From an uncultured Clostridium sp. (GTDB lineage Bacteria; Bacillota; Clostridia; TANB77; CAG-508), in NCBI GenBank assembly GCA_948469315.1, contig CAOKLQ010000003.1, positions 16,007-80,006 on the forward strand: a stretch of DNA of 64,000 bases. The letters are read 5' to 3'. Shown here piece after piece: positions 19,378-28,286 of this stretch. The translations under genes were made by a program, and so were the position numbers. Positions within the stretch are counted from its first letter, which is position 1; each line of letters begins with the position of its first letter. The notes beneath the pieces were generated by a model. That model saw only the letters and a list, made by a program, of their open reading frames with translations. It ran no database searches and was not told the DNA's origin.

Positions 19378-20661
19378 CTATTTTATTTTTGTATTTTTTA
19401 CTACAAATTCTATTGCTTTTTGTGATTTTATGCTCTCTTTTAAATAATTTTTTAGGTTTTCATTTGTTTTTAATTCTTCTTCTGTTTTTCCGTAGTTTTC
19501 AGCCATTTCTTTTAATTTTTCATTTACTTCTTCTTCTGCTGCTTCTATTTTTTCTTCTTTTATTATAGCTTCTAATACTAATCTAGATTTAACAGCTTCT
19601 TTTGCTTGCTTCTCATATTCTTTTCTAAATTCTTCTTTTGTTTTTCCAAGCATTTGTATGTACATATCTAAAGTTAAACCTTGATATTTTAATCTATTTT
19701 CCATATCTTTTTCCATATTATCTATTTCTGTTTGTATCATTCCTGATGGAATATCTATATTAGTATTATCGCAAATAGCTTTTATTACTGCTTCCTCTGT
19801 TTCATATTTTACTTTTTGCTCATTTTCTTTTTCTAATTTTTCTTTTATACTTGTTTTTAATTCTTCTAATGTATCAAATTCACTAACATCTTTTGCAAAT
19901 TCATCATCAAGCTTAGGCAACTGCTTTTTCTTTATTTCATGTAATTTAACTTTAAATGTTGCATCTTTTCCCGCTAAATCTTTTGAAAAATATTCTTCTG
20001 GGAATTTTACTTTTATTTCTTTTTCTTCATCTATCTTCATTCCTATTATTTGATCTTCAAATCCTGGAATAAAGCTATTGCTTCCTATTGTTAGCTCATG
20101 ACCATCTGCTTTTCCTCCATCAAAAGCAACTCCATCTACAAAACCTTCGAAGTCTATAACTGTTATGTCTCCATTTTCTACAGCTTTATCTTCTACTGTT
20201 ATTATTCTTGAATTTTTCTCTTGCATATGTCCTAGTTCATGATTTATATCTTCATCAGATACATTATACTCTATTTTTTTGATTTCTATACCTTTATATT
20301 TTCCAAGTTTTACCTCTGGCTTAGTTTGAACTACTGCTGTAAATATTAAATCTTGTCCTTTACCTATTTGTTTTACATCCAAGTCTGGATAACTTACAGC
20401 TGTTATATCATTTTCTTTTAATTCTTTTTCATATACTTCTTGTAATATTTCATTAAATGTATCTTCATAAAATATTTCTTTTCCATAATGTCTTTCTACT
20501 ATATTCATTGGTGCTTTACCTTTTCTGAAACCTGGTATATTAAAATATTTAACTGTTTTAAAATATACTTTTTTCATTGTTTCATCAAATTTTTTAGCTT
20601 CTACTGTAAATTCTAATTTTAATTCATTTTTATTGTCTGTTTTTTCAACTTTTATACTCAT
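19378..20661 (-). CDS. tig: Trigger factor
   Basis: Ribosome-bound chaperone and peptidyl-prolyl isomerase of about 427 residues. It has the ribosome-binding domain with FNIPGFRKGKAPMNI (about 45-60), a PPIase domain (about 155-240) with DFEGFVDGVAFDGG, and a long helical C-terminal chaperone domain. ATG 20661 gives the canonical start MSIKVEKTDNKNELKLEF; a TTG at 20673 is in frame but touches the ribosome site. It lies about 170 nt upstream of clpP, with no gene between. Confidence 0.95.
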   Translation of the reverse strand: MSIKVEKTDNKNELKLEFTVEAKKFDETMKKVYFKTVKYFNIPGFRKGKAPMNIVERHYGKEIFYEDTFNEILQEVYEKELKENDITAVSYPDLDVKQIGKGQDLIFTAVVQTKPEVKLGKYKGIEIKKIEYNVSDEDINHELGHMQEKNSRIITVEDKAVENGDITVIDFEGFVDGVAFDGGKADGHELTIGSNSFIPGFEDQIIGMKIDEEKEIKVKFPEEYFSKDLAGKDATFKVKLHEIKKKQLPKLDDEFAKDVSEFDTLEELKTSIKEKLEKENEQKVKYETEEAVIKAICDNTNIDIPSGMIQTEIDNMEKDMENRLKYQGLTLDMYIQMLGKTKEEFRKEYEKQAKEAVKSRLVLEAIIKEEKIEAAEEEVNEKLKEMAENYGKTEEELKTNENLKNYLKESIKSQKAIEFVVKNTKIK

Positions 20662-20801
20662 TTTAAAATTCAATCCTTTCCATTTTTTGTAATTAGCGTT
20701 TATATTATAACATATTTTTCACATATTGCAAGTGTTAAAGTATCACTTTATTTATTATTTTCATATAATTTACTAGCATAGTATATAAAATGGAGGTCTT
20801 T

Positions 20802-21146
20802 ATGGAAGAAAGAATTGTTAATACAAATGAACTTTATAATTCTACACGTTTATTAAATGATATTCATCTTTTAAATAGATTGTATACATTTTTAAATATT
20901 CAAATTATAGGAAATAGTGTTTTAGGCTCACCTATTTTTACTATAAAACTTGGCAAACGGTAGTAAAGAAGTTTTTTATTCCGCTTCTATTCATGCAAAT
21001 GAATGGATCACTTCTTTAATTTTAATGAAGTTTGTTGAGGATTACTGTAGAGCTTATGTTACGGCTGGTAGTCTTTATGGTTATAATGTAAAAGATTTAT
21101 TTAATAGTGTTTCTATTTATATTACACCAATGGTGAATCCAGATGG
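20802..21146 (+). CDS. M14 zinc carboxypeptidase, piece 1 of 3 (N-terminal part)
   Basis: First piece of a split metallopeptidase of the gamma-D-glutamyl-diaminopimelate endopeptidase/YqgT type. ATG 20802 follows TGGAGG. The piece carries the zinc ligands in ASIHANEW and the NPDG motif. At 20958 one extra C precedes GGT; skipping it joins KLGK to [16 protein letters not shown]. The piece ends at the attL GG at 21145-21146. Adding pieces 25459-25578 and 34637-35097 gives 926 nt, and removing the two extra Cs gives 924 nt, exactly 307 residues plus stop. The arithmetic and the conserved motifs across both junctions show this is one gene. Peptidases of this subfamily in Bacillus act on spore or cell-wall peptidoglycan; the role here is inferred. 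Confidence 0.85.
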
Positions 21147-21167
21147 CGTTGGCTTAACTTTCATAGG
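21125..21167. other. attL of integrated element 1
   Basis: Host peptidase sequence (NPDG) on the left meets element sequence on the right at GG 21145-21146. The 21 nt right of GG pair with the 21 nt left of GG in attR at 25436 (17 of 21 positions), as expected for the two halves of a serine-integrase attP. Confidence 0.85.
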
Positions 21168-21182
21168 CATAGTTTAAATTTT

Positions 21183-22799
21183 TTATGCTTGTTTTAATAA
21201 TTCTTTAATTTCTACTTTTTCATTTATATATTCATTCATACAATTTAATTTACTAAATGCAAAATGAATATAGATATTTTTGTTTTCGTCAATTTCTATT
21301 CTATCTATTAATTGATAAATCGATTTTTTTGATGTTGTATTTAAAAACTCATCAATTAGTTTATTCATTTGATTTTCTGAAACTTTATTTTGTTTTTCTT
21401 TCATATTGCTTATTAATTTCTTGATTTCATTTTTTTGATTGATTAATGAATCTCTTTCACTGATTATTTTATTTGTATATCTAAAATAATCATCTTCAGA
21501 AATAACATGATTTATCTTATCAAAATAGATACTCTCAATTTGATTTAAAATATTAGTTATTTTATTGTCTATTGCTTTGATTTCCTTTTGATACTTTGAA
21601 ATACTGCTATTTTTATTGTTTTTATAATCTTTATAAGCTTTTTTTAAGTTATCTTTATCTGCATATAAATTTAAAAATCCTTTTAAATACTCCAATATTT
21701 CTTTTTCAAATTTATTATAATTTAAATGTTGTGATGGACAAATTCCTTTTTTTGAATTTCTACAGGTTATGTATGGAATGGGATTTTTTATTTCTTTCCC
21801 TTTTGCAGTAAGCTTTGCTCCTACTTCTAAATTACTATGACAAGTTTTGCATTTTATTAATCCTCTAAATAAATACTCGTGCTTATTTTTCCTATTAATA
21901 CTTTTCTTATCTAATAGAAATTGTACTTTTTCAAAATCTTCTTTGCTTATAATCGGATCATGTGTGTTTTCTATTACGATATATTCTTCTTTTGGCATTT
22001 TGATTCTTTTCTTTGATTTGTAAGAAAGATTTACTCTTTTATTAGATACTGTTGTTCCAATGTAAGCCATATTGGATAGTATATTTAAAATAGTAACACT
22101 GTTCCACTTTTTTATTTCTACTTGCTTTTTTGTGTAGCCACTAGGTGATTGAATATTCTTTTTATTCAAATAATCTCTTACCCCATAAACACTATTTCCA
22201 TTTAGATACATATTAAAAATATCTCTAACTACAAAGCTTGTATTTTCATCAATTACTAAATGATTTTTTTGTAAACTGTCTTTTTGATAGCCATAAGGTG
22301 CAACTGTACACATATACTCCCCTTTTATTTGTTTTTCTTTTATAACACTTCTTACCTTTTTAGAAATGTCTTTTGCATACATATCATTTAATATGGATTT
22401 AAATGGCGTTATATCATTACAGGAACTATCTTTAAATGTATCAATTCCATCATTTATAGCAACATATCTTACATTGTGTTCAGGAAAATATTTTTCGATG
22501 TATTGTCCTGTTTGTATATATTCTCTCCCAAGCCTTGATAAATCTTTTGTTATTACCATGTTAATTCTTTGTTTTTCTATATCTGCTATCATTCTTTGAA
22601 AACCAGCTCTTTCAAATGTTGTCCCAGATATTCCATCATCTACATATTCATCTATAAATTGCAAGTTATTTTCTTTAATATATCTTATTATGATGTCTCT
22701 TTGATTTCCAATACTTTCACTTTCTCCTCTGTCTCCATCATCTCGAGAAAGTCTTATATAGATTGCTACTTTAAAAGTTTGATTATTGCTAAAGATCAT
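21183..22799 (-). CDS. Large serine recombinase 1
   Basis: Site-specific recombinase of 538 residues that should catalyse excision and integration of element 1. It has the resolvase N-terminal domain with the nucleophile Ser in AIYIRLSRDDG (residues 13-23), YVDDGISGTTFERAGF, VITKDLSRLGREYIQTG and a Recombinase domain (about 170-290). A zinc ribbon follows (CKTCHS near 313 and CRN...C near 345), then a long coiled coil (about 375-480). AGGAGGCG precedes ATG 22799. The gene lies 16 nt inside the element's left arm. Unlike its paralogue at 26023 it needs no frameshift. Confidence 0.95.
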   Translation of the reverse strand: MIFSNNQTFKVAIYIRLSRDDGDRGESESIGNQRDIIIRYIKENNLQFIDEYVDDGISGTTFERAGFQRMIADIEKQRINMVITKDLSRLGREYIQTGQYIEKYFPEHNVRYVAINDGIDTFKDSSCNDITPFKSILNDMYAKDISKKVRSVIKEKQIKGEYMCTVAPYGYQKDSLQKNHLVIDENTSFVVRDIFNMYLNGNSVYGVRDYLNKKNIQSPSGYTKKQVEIKKWNSVTILNILSNMAYIGTTVSNKRVNLSYKSKKRIKMPKEEYIVIENTHDPIISKEDFEKVQFLLDKKSINRKNKHEYLFRGLIKCKTCHSNLEVGAKLTAKGKEIKNPIPYITCRNSKKGICPSQHLNYNKFEKEILEYLKGFLNLYADKDNLKKAYKDYKNNKNSSISKYQKEIKAIDNKITNILNQIESIYFDKINHVISEDDYFRYTNKIISERDSLINQKNEIKKLISNMKEKQNKVSENQMNKLIDEFLNTTSKKSIYQLIDRIEIDENKNIYIHFAFSKLNCMNEYINEKVEIKELLKQA

Positions 22800-22879
22800 T
22801 TTCGCCTCCTATTCTTTAGCAATCATCTGCTAAAAAATATTATATCAAGTACAGTTATATTTAACAATTTCAAAAAAAA

Positions 22880-23005
22880 TTATTTTTCTTTTTCTTGTAT
22901 AAATTCTATAAATGCCTTTTGTAATACTACTTGAAAATCTATGTTCTCTTCTTTGAATGTGCAATAAATTTGTAAATTGTTTTCTTGACTACTCAAACTG
23001 CTCAT
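22880..23005 (-). CDS. Small ORF preceding serine recombinase 1
   Basis: A 41-residue ORF directly upstream of recombinase 1, containing IYCTFKEENIDFQVVLQKAF. A similar small ORF (YCIFTEEKQEV...F) precedes recombinase 2, and a third orphan copy is at 43193. The conserved position suggests a functional partner, perhaps a directionality factor or leader peptide. This is inference; no known domain is visible. Confidence 0.55.
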   Translation of the reverse strand: MSSLSSQENNLQIYCTFKEENIDFQVVLQKAFIEFIQEKEK

Positions 23006-23168
23006 TCCTTTCAATTATTTTTCTAATAAATAATATGATAAATCCATATTTAAAATTACCAAACTTTTTTTTGCTTTTTATGTTGTTTTTATAGACAAAT
23101 ACTATTAATCGTTATATAATAACTTTATCCTTTCTCGAAAGGAAATCTTACGGGAAGGAGGTCCAGAC

Positions 23169-23297
23169 ATGACAAACGCTGACTTAATGTGGCATTTGAT
23201 TGAAAATTTAATACAAAAAGAAAAAGAATTAACTCAAGCACTTGAGAAAATTCAGAATAACAACAAATCAAATGTCCAAAGACAAGATGAGGCTTAA
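23169..23297 (+). CDS. 42-residue helical ORF in element 1
   Basis: ATG 23169 follows an excellent ribosome site, GGAAGGAGG. The product starts MTNADLMWHLIENLIQKEKE and is predicted to be one amphipathic helix or coiled coil. A strong terminator follows 11 nt later, which supports real expression. The function is unknown; small recombination-directionality factors are one possibility. Confidence 0.6.
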   Translation: MTNADLMWHLIENLIQKEKELTQALEKIQNNNKSNVQRQDEA

Positions 23298-23307
23298 TTA
23301 GCTGATT

Positions 23308-23352
23308 AAGAAAACATAGCACTGTCACTATTTAGCTATGTTTTCTTTTTTA
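23308..23352 (+). terminator. Intrinsic terminator
   Basis: AAGAAAACATAGC pairs with GCTATGTTTTCTT across a 14-nt loop and runs into a T-tract, just downstream of the 42-residue ORF. Confidence 0.85.
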
Positions 23353-23390
23353 TGAAATTTATATTTTATTATTATGTTTTTATAACCAAA

Positions 23391-23440
23391 AAAGAACCAA
23401 GTGCTGTCACACACTTAGTTCGGTCCATCTATGACTTTTT
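23391..23440. other. Hairpin in gene-free stretch; remainder of 23353-23788 is empty
   Basis: GAACCAAGTG and CACTTAGTTC form an imperfect hairpin preceded by an A-run and followed after 12 nt by a T-run. It may be a terminator or small RNA. The next 350 nt up to the MFS gene hold no convincing ORF or motif. Confidence 0.4.
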
Positions 23441-23788
23441 TAACTTAAGTTAAATATAGTATACTACTATTTTTAGTATATGTCAAATCATTTTTGAATA
23501 TTCTAACAAATATTTGTTTTTGATTTTTGTATTTGGTTCAAAATCTGTTTATCATATTTTTTATATAGTTGTAGATAGGAATTATTATAAATTCCTATTT
23601 ATAATTTCATTATAAAGTCTATTTTTATAAAAAGTCAATATCTTTATCTTATTTTTGCTAAAGACAGACAATCAAAAATTTTAAAATTAGTGTCTTTGTA
23701 ATAATCTACTTTTATTTTACTTTTTGCTTTCAAAAATATCCATGCAATATTCATTTCATTTAATGTCTTTATTAATTCCCCAACACTA

Positions 23789-25060
23789 CTAAACCTCTAG
23801 CTTATTAAATGTTATATCTTTTTCGTTATATTCTTCTGGATTTAATCCAATTCTCTTTTTCATATATTTTAATACAAGTAATATAATAATCAACCCAACA
23901 ATTCCTACTATTAAATAAGATGTACCTGTAGTATAAAATTCTAACAATAAACCACCTAAAAAACTTATTAACATTTCTCCAACATTTTTTATCAAATTAC
24001 TTGCAGATAAGATTTTTGCTCTGATATTAGAATTTGTAAAATTAGTTACATATCTATCTTCTAATACCCAATAAGGACCTCTAAAAACATGGTGTATAAA
24101 AAATGCAATCATAACTATGATAAGAGTAAAAGCAAAATTAAAGTTTAATTTAGTAACTACTCCTACTATAATAAAAGAAATAAATATTGGTATGGATATA
24201 AATGCCAATGTTCTATTTTTAAAAGTATTATGAATTTTATCTTGATAGTTTATTGAAAAAGATTGTACTAATGTTAGTATTGCAAAAATAATACCAAAAT
24301 ATTGTGGTGCTACTTTTAAATCTGTTAATAAACTTTTTTCGTAAGTAGAAATCATCATTAATACTCCTACAAATATTGATGTAAAAAGGAATAATGCTTT
24401 TAATCGACTCGATTTCAAAATAAATGTAAAACCTTGTCTAATATCTTTTATAGATTGTGATACTGTTGTTTTTTCTTTTTGTTTTACTTCTACTTCTTCA
24501 AATCTATAAGATATTATAATCGCCAACAGTGATATAAAAGTCGATAAAACAATTGGAATATATGGATTAATAACAAATAAATATCCAGCAACTACTGATG
24601 TAATAGCACTTAATGCATTACTTAAAGAAGAACCTTTTGCATTTATATTTCCAAATGAATTTTTACCTTTACACATTTTTGTAGAATCATAGAGTAATGT
24701 ATTTCTAGCTATATCTTTTAGGGCATTTCCAAATGCTGACATAAAATAGGCAATAACTAAATACCAAAAGTTATTAACAAAAATCATAATTCCTATTTGA
24801 ATTGTTGCAAAAGTTGTTCCCAATATCAAGGCTTTTCTACTACCAATTTTTTCAACTAAAATTGCAGATGGTATTTGAAGTAATAACAAAAATAACGAAT
24901 AAATTGATTCTGCATATATTACTTTTGTAGGTTCAATTCCTTTTACTTCTGTTAAAAATAAAAATATAATAGCACTATAAAATAAAGGATCCCACCCCAT
25001 ACCTTTATAGTATGGAAATATTCTTCTATTGTATTTCATTGCAATTTCTGGCTTCATCAT
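23789..25060 (-). CDS. MFS transporter
   Basis: A 423-residue, 12-segment major facilitator protein. The N-terminal half has a motif-A-like LVEKIGSRKALILG loop after helix 2 (about 70-83). A cytoplasmic loop near residue 200 is rich in Lys and Glu, and the C-terminus is hydrophilic. It resembles drug-efflux MFS proteins found on mobile elements, but the substrate cannot be read from sequence. It is the only cargo of element 1. Five TATCCACTTT-like repeats lie upstream of its start and may control it. Confidence 0.85.
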   Translation of the reverse strand: MMKPEIAMKYNRRIFPYYKGMGWDPLFYSAIIFLFLTEVKGIEPTKVIYAESIYSLFLLLLQIPSAILVEKIGSRKALILGTTFATIQIGIMIFVNNFWYLVIAYFMSAFGNALKDIARNTLLYDSTKMCKGKNSFGNINAKGSSLSNALSAITSVVAGYLFVINPYIPIVLSTFISLLAIIISYRFEEVEVKQKEKTTVSQSIKDIRQGFTFILKSSRLKALFLFTSIFVGVLMMISTYEKSLLTDLKVAPQYFGIIFAILTLVQSFSINYQDKIHNTFKNRTLAFISIPIFISFIIVGVVTKLNFNFAFTLIIVMIAFFIHHVFRGPYWVLEDRYVTNFTNSNIRAKILSASNLIKNVGEMLISFLGGLLLEFYTTGTSYLIVGIVGLIIILLVLKYMKKRIGLNPEEYNEKDITFNKLEV

Positions 25061-25160
25061 TTTCTCCTTTGTAACTAAATCATATATCGACAGTATATCA
25101 TAAACATTATAACTTTTCTAGATACATTTTTCAAAAAATAGTAATGCTTTTTATCTTACC

Positions 25161-25392
25161 AATATATCCACTTTTTCTCTATATTGTTTTTTACAATATA
25201 CACACTACTTTTTACTTTTTTGCCCTTACCTGTTTGATACCCTTTAAACCTCAAACAATAAAATTTGAATTTTTGCCTAAATTTCAATGCATTATACACT
25301 GTCAAAATATCCACTCCAGCATAGCTCAAAAAAGCCTAAAGTGGATACTTCAAATGTATCCACTTTGATACCTTTTTATATCCACTTTAAAA
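25161..25392. repeat. Cluster of TATCCACTTT repeats
   Basis: TATCCACTTT or close variants occur near 25163, 25309, 25355 and 25378, with the inverted AAAGTGGATA near 25337. The cluster lies upstream of the MFS gene and near the right end of element 1. The arrangement suggests a binding-site array (operator or iterons). Confidence 0.65.
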
Positions 25393-25435
25393 TGTATCTT
25401 TAATTTTTATTCACAGATGATTGCTAATTTCTAAT

Positions 25436-25480
25436 CCTATGAAAATTAATCCGACTGGTGTTGATTTAGTTACAGGTAAT
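25436..25480. other. attR of integrated element 1
   Basis: The element arm (25436-25456) meets peptidase sequence (VDLVTGN) at GG 25457-25458. Together with attL it reconstitutes a 44-bp near-palindromic attP. Confidence 0.85.
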
Positions 25481-25578
25481 TTATCTTTAACATCATCTTC
25501 TTATCAAAATGCTAAATTAATTGCAGATAATTTTCCTAGTATTCCTTTTCCAAGTGGTTGGAAATCAAATATTAATGG
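25459..25578 (+). CDS. M14 zinc carboxypeptidase, piece 2 of 3 (middle part)
   Basis: A 120-nt fragment of host gene stranded between the two elements. It encodes [15 protein letters not shown] and [11 protein letters not shown] and ends at GG 25577-25578. In the family, the upstream NPDG and the downstream VDLNLQFPAGWE directly flank this stretch. It has no start or stop of its own, so it makes sense only as the middle of the split gene. Confidence 0.85.
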
Positions 25579-25602
25579 TGTGGATTTGAAAATCTACCAA
25601 CC
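25555..25602. other. attL of integrated element 2
   Basis: Host sequence (NING) meets the element at GG 25577-25578. The 24 nt to the right pair with the 24 nt left of GG in attR at 34611 (20 of 24 positions). An 11-bp direct repeat, GGTGTGGATTT, is present at both ends. Confidence 0.88.
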
Positions 25603-25605
25603 AAT

Positions 25606-25634
25606 TTGCACTTTTACATAAAATAGTGTATAAT
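25606..25634 (+). promoter_or_regulatory. Promoter at the left end of element 2
   Basis: TTGCAC (25606-25611) and TATAAT (25629-25634) are spaced by 17 nt, just inside the element end and upstream of the 85-residue ORF. Confidence 0.75.
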
Positions 25635-25697
25635 ATAGTATAGATACAATTTTAACTGGTTTTCAAGTCCATCTACTTAGGTGGCAGAAAGGATATT

Positions 25698-25955
25698 ATG
25701 TCAAAAGTATTTACTCAAGATTGTTGTGGTCCATTAGGAAATGGTTTCGACATTTATAATGGTAATGATGGTACTTATGTAGGTTATGCTACTGGTTGTG
25801 CAGATATCAACGGTATCTCTGAAGCTATATCAAAGCTAGCAGAGGCACACATTACTGTAACAGTAGAAGAAGTACAGCAAGCAATATACAGACATGAAAA
25901 GTACCATTTGCCACCCGATCATCCAGTACATCGGTTATCTCATCTCCACTATTGA
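25698..25955 (+). CDS. 85-residue hypothetical protein of element 2
   Basis: A small acidic, Gly-rich N-terminus (CCGPLGNGFDIYNGNDG) is followed by helical ITVTVEEVQQAIYRHEKYH and a His-rich end. AGAAAGGA precedes ATG 25698, a good promoter lies upstream and a terminator downstream, so expression is likely. A CGG codon lies six codons from the end; a +1 shift there would replace the last residues by GYLISTIEM. No family recognised. Confidence 0.65.
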   Translation: MSKVFTQDCCGPLGNGFDIYNGNDGTYVGYATGCADINGISEAISKLAEAHITVTVEEVQQAIYRHEKYHLPPDHPVHRLSHLHY

Positions 25956-25978
25956 GATGTAATCATTTTTAAGCTTGG

Positions 25979-26013
25979 ACTGGTATTCCCCATAAAGGAA
26001 TACCAGTTCTTTT
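25979..26013 (+). terminator. Intrinsic terminator
   Basis: ACTGGTATTCC and its exact complement enclose a short loop, then TCTTTT, downstream of the 85-residue ORF and just before the recombinase 2 stop on the other strand. Confidence 0.9.
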
Positions 26014-26022
26014 ACATTACAT

Positions 26023-27692
26023 TTATACAGCTTTACATATTTGATTTTTCTTATTTATTAGTTCTTCAATTTTGATAAATTCATCTAGATTTTCATTAAT
26101 AGAATTTAGTTTTGAAAAATTAAAATAGATATACACATTTTTGTCTTTGTCAATTTCAATTTTGTTAATTAATCTGTATAAATATATTTTATCTATTTGC
26201 TCTAATTTTAAAAAGTTTTCTATTAATTCATCTAATTCTTTTTCTTCTTTTGTTTTGTTTTTACTGCTTATTTTTTCTTCTGTTCCAATTAACTTTTGCT
26301 CTAATTCTTCTTTTTGTTTTGTTAAATTTGTCCTATCAAATATAAATTTTTGTGATACTCTAATGTAATCTTCTTCGAGTATTATGCCTTGTAATTTATC
26401 CATATACATTTTGTCTAAATTGTTATTTATTTCTAATATAGCTTTATCAATTTGTTCTAATTTCTTCTTATATCCATCTCGAATATCAAGTGTTTTGTTT
26501 TGATATTTTTCATAAACACTATAAAAAATTTCTTTGTCTGCATATATCCTGCAGATTCTTTTTACAACATAAATAATATGCTTTTCAAACTTTTCGTAAT
26601 TAATACTTAATGGAAAACAACCTCTTTTTTTATAATCTGCACATATTACATATGGATGTGATTGTGCGTTTCTTCTTGAATTTTTCTTAAGCACAATTTG
26701 CAGTTTTCTTTTGCAATGATAACAGTAAAGTAACCCTCTTAATAAGTAATCATATTTTAGTTTTGTATTTGTTCCTCTTTTTTCAAGAATACATTGTACT
26801 TTTTGAAAGGTGTCTTTGTCGATAATAGATTCATGTGTGCCATTTACTCTTATTTGATTTTCCTTTTCTACAGTTCTTATTTTATGTACTTTATATGAAA
26901 CAACGGATTTTTTATTTTGGACTGTGTTTCCAATATACACTTCGTTTTTTAACATATTGCATAAAGTAACCTCATTCCAGTCATAGTTTGTTTTATTCTC
27001 ATCATGTATAATACCAGTTTTTCTATAACCAGTAGGAGATAAGTAATGGTTACTATTTAAGTAAGAAACTATTTCTACACTACCATGTCCATTTGCATAC
27101 ATATCAAATATTTTCTCTACAATACCTTTTACTTGTTCATCTACAATTAGCTTATTTTTTATACTAGGATGCCTTTTATATCCGATATGCTGGAGTACTA
27201 CATAGATACTCTCCATTCTTTTGTTTTTCCTTGTAGACACTTCTAATTTTCTTTGATATATCCTTAGCATAATAGTCATTCATAATTGCTTTAAAAGGCG
27301 TTATATCGTTATTCGTGCTATCTATATAGGTGTCTATGCCATCTGTTATTGCAACATACCTTATACTGTTTTGTGGAAAGTAGTTTTCTATGTAATGCCC
27401 TGTTTTAATATAATCTCTTCCAAGTCTTGATAAGTCTTTTGTTATAACCATATTAATAGTTCTGTTCTCAATATCTTGTAGCATTTTATTAAATCCGGGT
27501 CTATCAAATGTAGTCCCAGAGATACCATCATCAACATATTCTTTGATAAGTTCTAAACCATTCTCCTTTACATATCTTTGCAAAATATTTCTTTGATTAC
27601 CGATACTTTCGCTTTCTCCATTCTCGCCATCTTCTCTAGATAGTCTTATATATATACCGTACTTTGAAGTCTTGACTATTTAAGTTTAGCAT
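26023..27692 (-). CDS. Large serine recombinase 2, with two C-GGN +1 shift sites
   Basis: A 555-residue serine recombinase after frame correction, a paralogue of recombinase 1. AGGAGG precedes ATG 27692. The catalytic Ser lies in GIYIRLSREDG, which becomes in-frame only if the extra C at 27659 (GTA C GGT) is skipped. A second extra C at 27184 (TAT C GGA) must be skipped to join CSTPAY to GYKRHPSIKNK. Without both shifts the protein ends after a few codons or before its Recombinase domain. The rest (YVDDGISGTTFDRPGF, ITKDLSRLGRDYIKTG, zinc ribbon near CYHCK, coiled coil) is intact with no other lesion, which argues against simple decay. It should act on the element 2 att sites. Confidence 0.8.
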
Positions 27693-27768
27693 TTAACCTC
27701 CTATTCGTAATCATCTACAATAAAAATTGTAACGTGCTTAAAATAATTTTGCAAATATTTTATAATAA

Positions 27769-27915
27769 TTACTTTGTTTTTATTTTTAGATTTTCAATAT
27801 AGTCCTTAAAAATTAATCCTATTGTTTCTTTAACCTCCTGTTTTTCTTCTGTAAAAATACAATATGTATTAAACTCTAGTTTATCTATTTTTGTTTCTTT
27901 TTTATCTTTATTCAC
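27769..27915 (-). CDS. Small ORF preceding serine recombinase 2
   Basis: A 48-residue ORF with GTG start 27915 just after GGGAGG. It contains FNTYCIFTEEKQEVKETIGLIF, matching the pattern of the ORF upstream of recombinase 1 (aromatic-Cys-aromatic, Glu-Glu, then a hydrophobic helix). Probably co-transcribed with recombinase 2. Function unknown. Confidence 0.55.
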   Translation of the reverse strand: MNKDKKETKIDKLEFNTYCIFTEEKQEVKETIGLIFKDYIENLKIKTK

Positions 27916-27944
27916 AATTCCTCCCATCTATGTTTAATTAAGAA

Positions 27945-28060
27945 TTGTTATTTGGCTAGGCAAACGAGCATTAAATCTATGAGGCGTGCTCTTGCACGTT
28001 GATTAGATTTAATGTGAAGTTTAACAACGCCAAATGGCGATTATTAATTAAACTAATACA
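27945..28060. other. Structured gene-free segment upstream of recombinase 2
   Basis: CATTAAATCTA and TAGATTTAATG form a perfect 11-bp stem around an inner GCGTGC..GCACG hairpin. Outer TTATTTGGC and GCCAAAT segments add further inverted symmetry. It has no ORF. It could be a leader RNA, a regulatory DNA site or a remnant end of another insertion. Confidence 0.5.
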
Positions 28061-28195
28061 GAATATTAAAGAAAATGGCTATATATGACACTTAAAATAA
28101 GTGTATTTGTCAATGTGCTGTTTAGTATTTCTATATATAAGCCCTGTTTTTATACCAAAAGCGAAGCTATTTTTGAAAAATTTTACTTTTATAAG

Positions 28196-28236
28196 AAAAA
28201 AAGACCTAATATATGTTTTCACATATTAGATCTTTA
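28196..28236 (-). terminator. Intrinsic terminator of the phosphatase-GDPD-YgjV operon
   Basis: CTAATATATG and CACATATTAG pair, extended by AAAGA and TCTTT arms, and a run of seven T follows on the minus strand. Confidence 0.8.
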
Positions 28237-28286
28237 CTTAGCTAATTTTCCTTTAATTTTATTTACTGCTATTATATTTATTCTCT

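Larger units (their letters stand above)
21147..25458. mobile_element. Integrated element 1 (4,312 bp), large serine recombinase type
   Basis: The element interrupts the M14 peptidase gene at its NPDG-VDL codons. It holds a large serine recombinase near the left end, a 41-residue leader ORF, a 42-residue plus-strand ORF with terminator, and an MFS transporter. Its size and content resemble Tn4451/Tn5397-like serine-recombinase transposons, with a transporter as the only obvious cargo. Excision at GG would restore the gene junction GAT GGT GTT GAT without scar. No conjugation genes are present. Confidence 0.85.

Noticed and set aside
23125..23328. 67-codon minus-strand frame
   Set aside because: The plus strand here has an ideal ribosome site, a 42-codon ORF and a terminator; the minus frame is its shadow.
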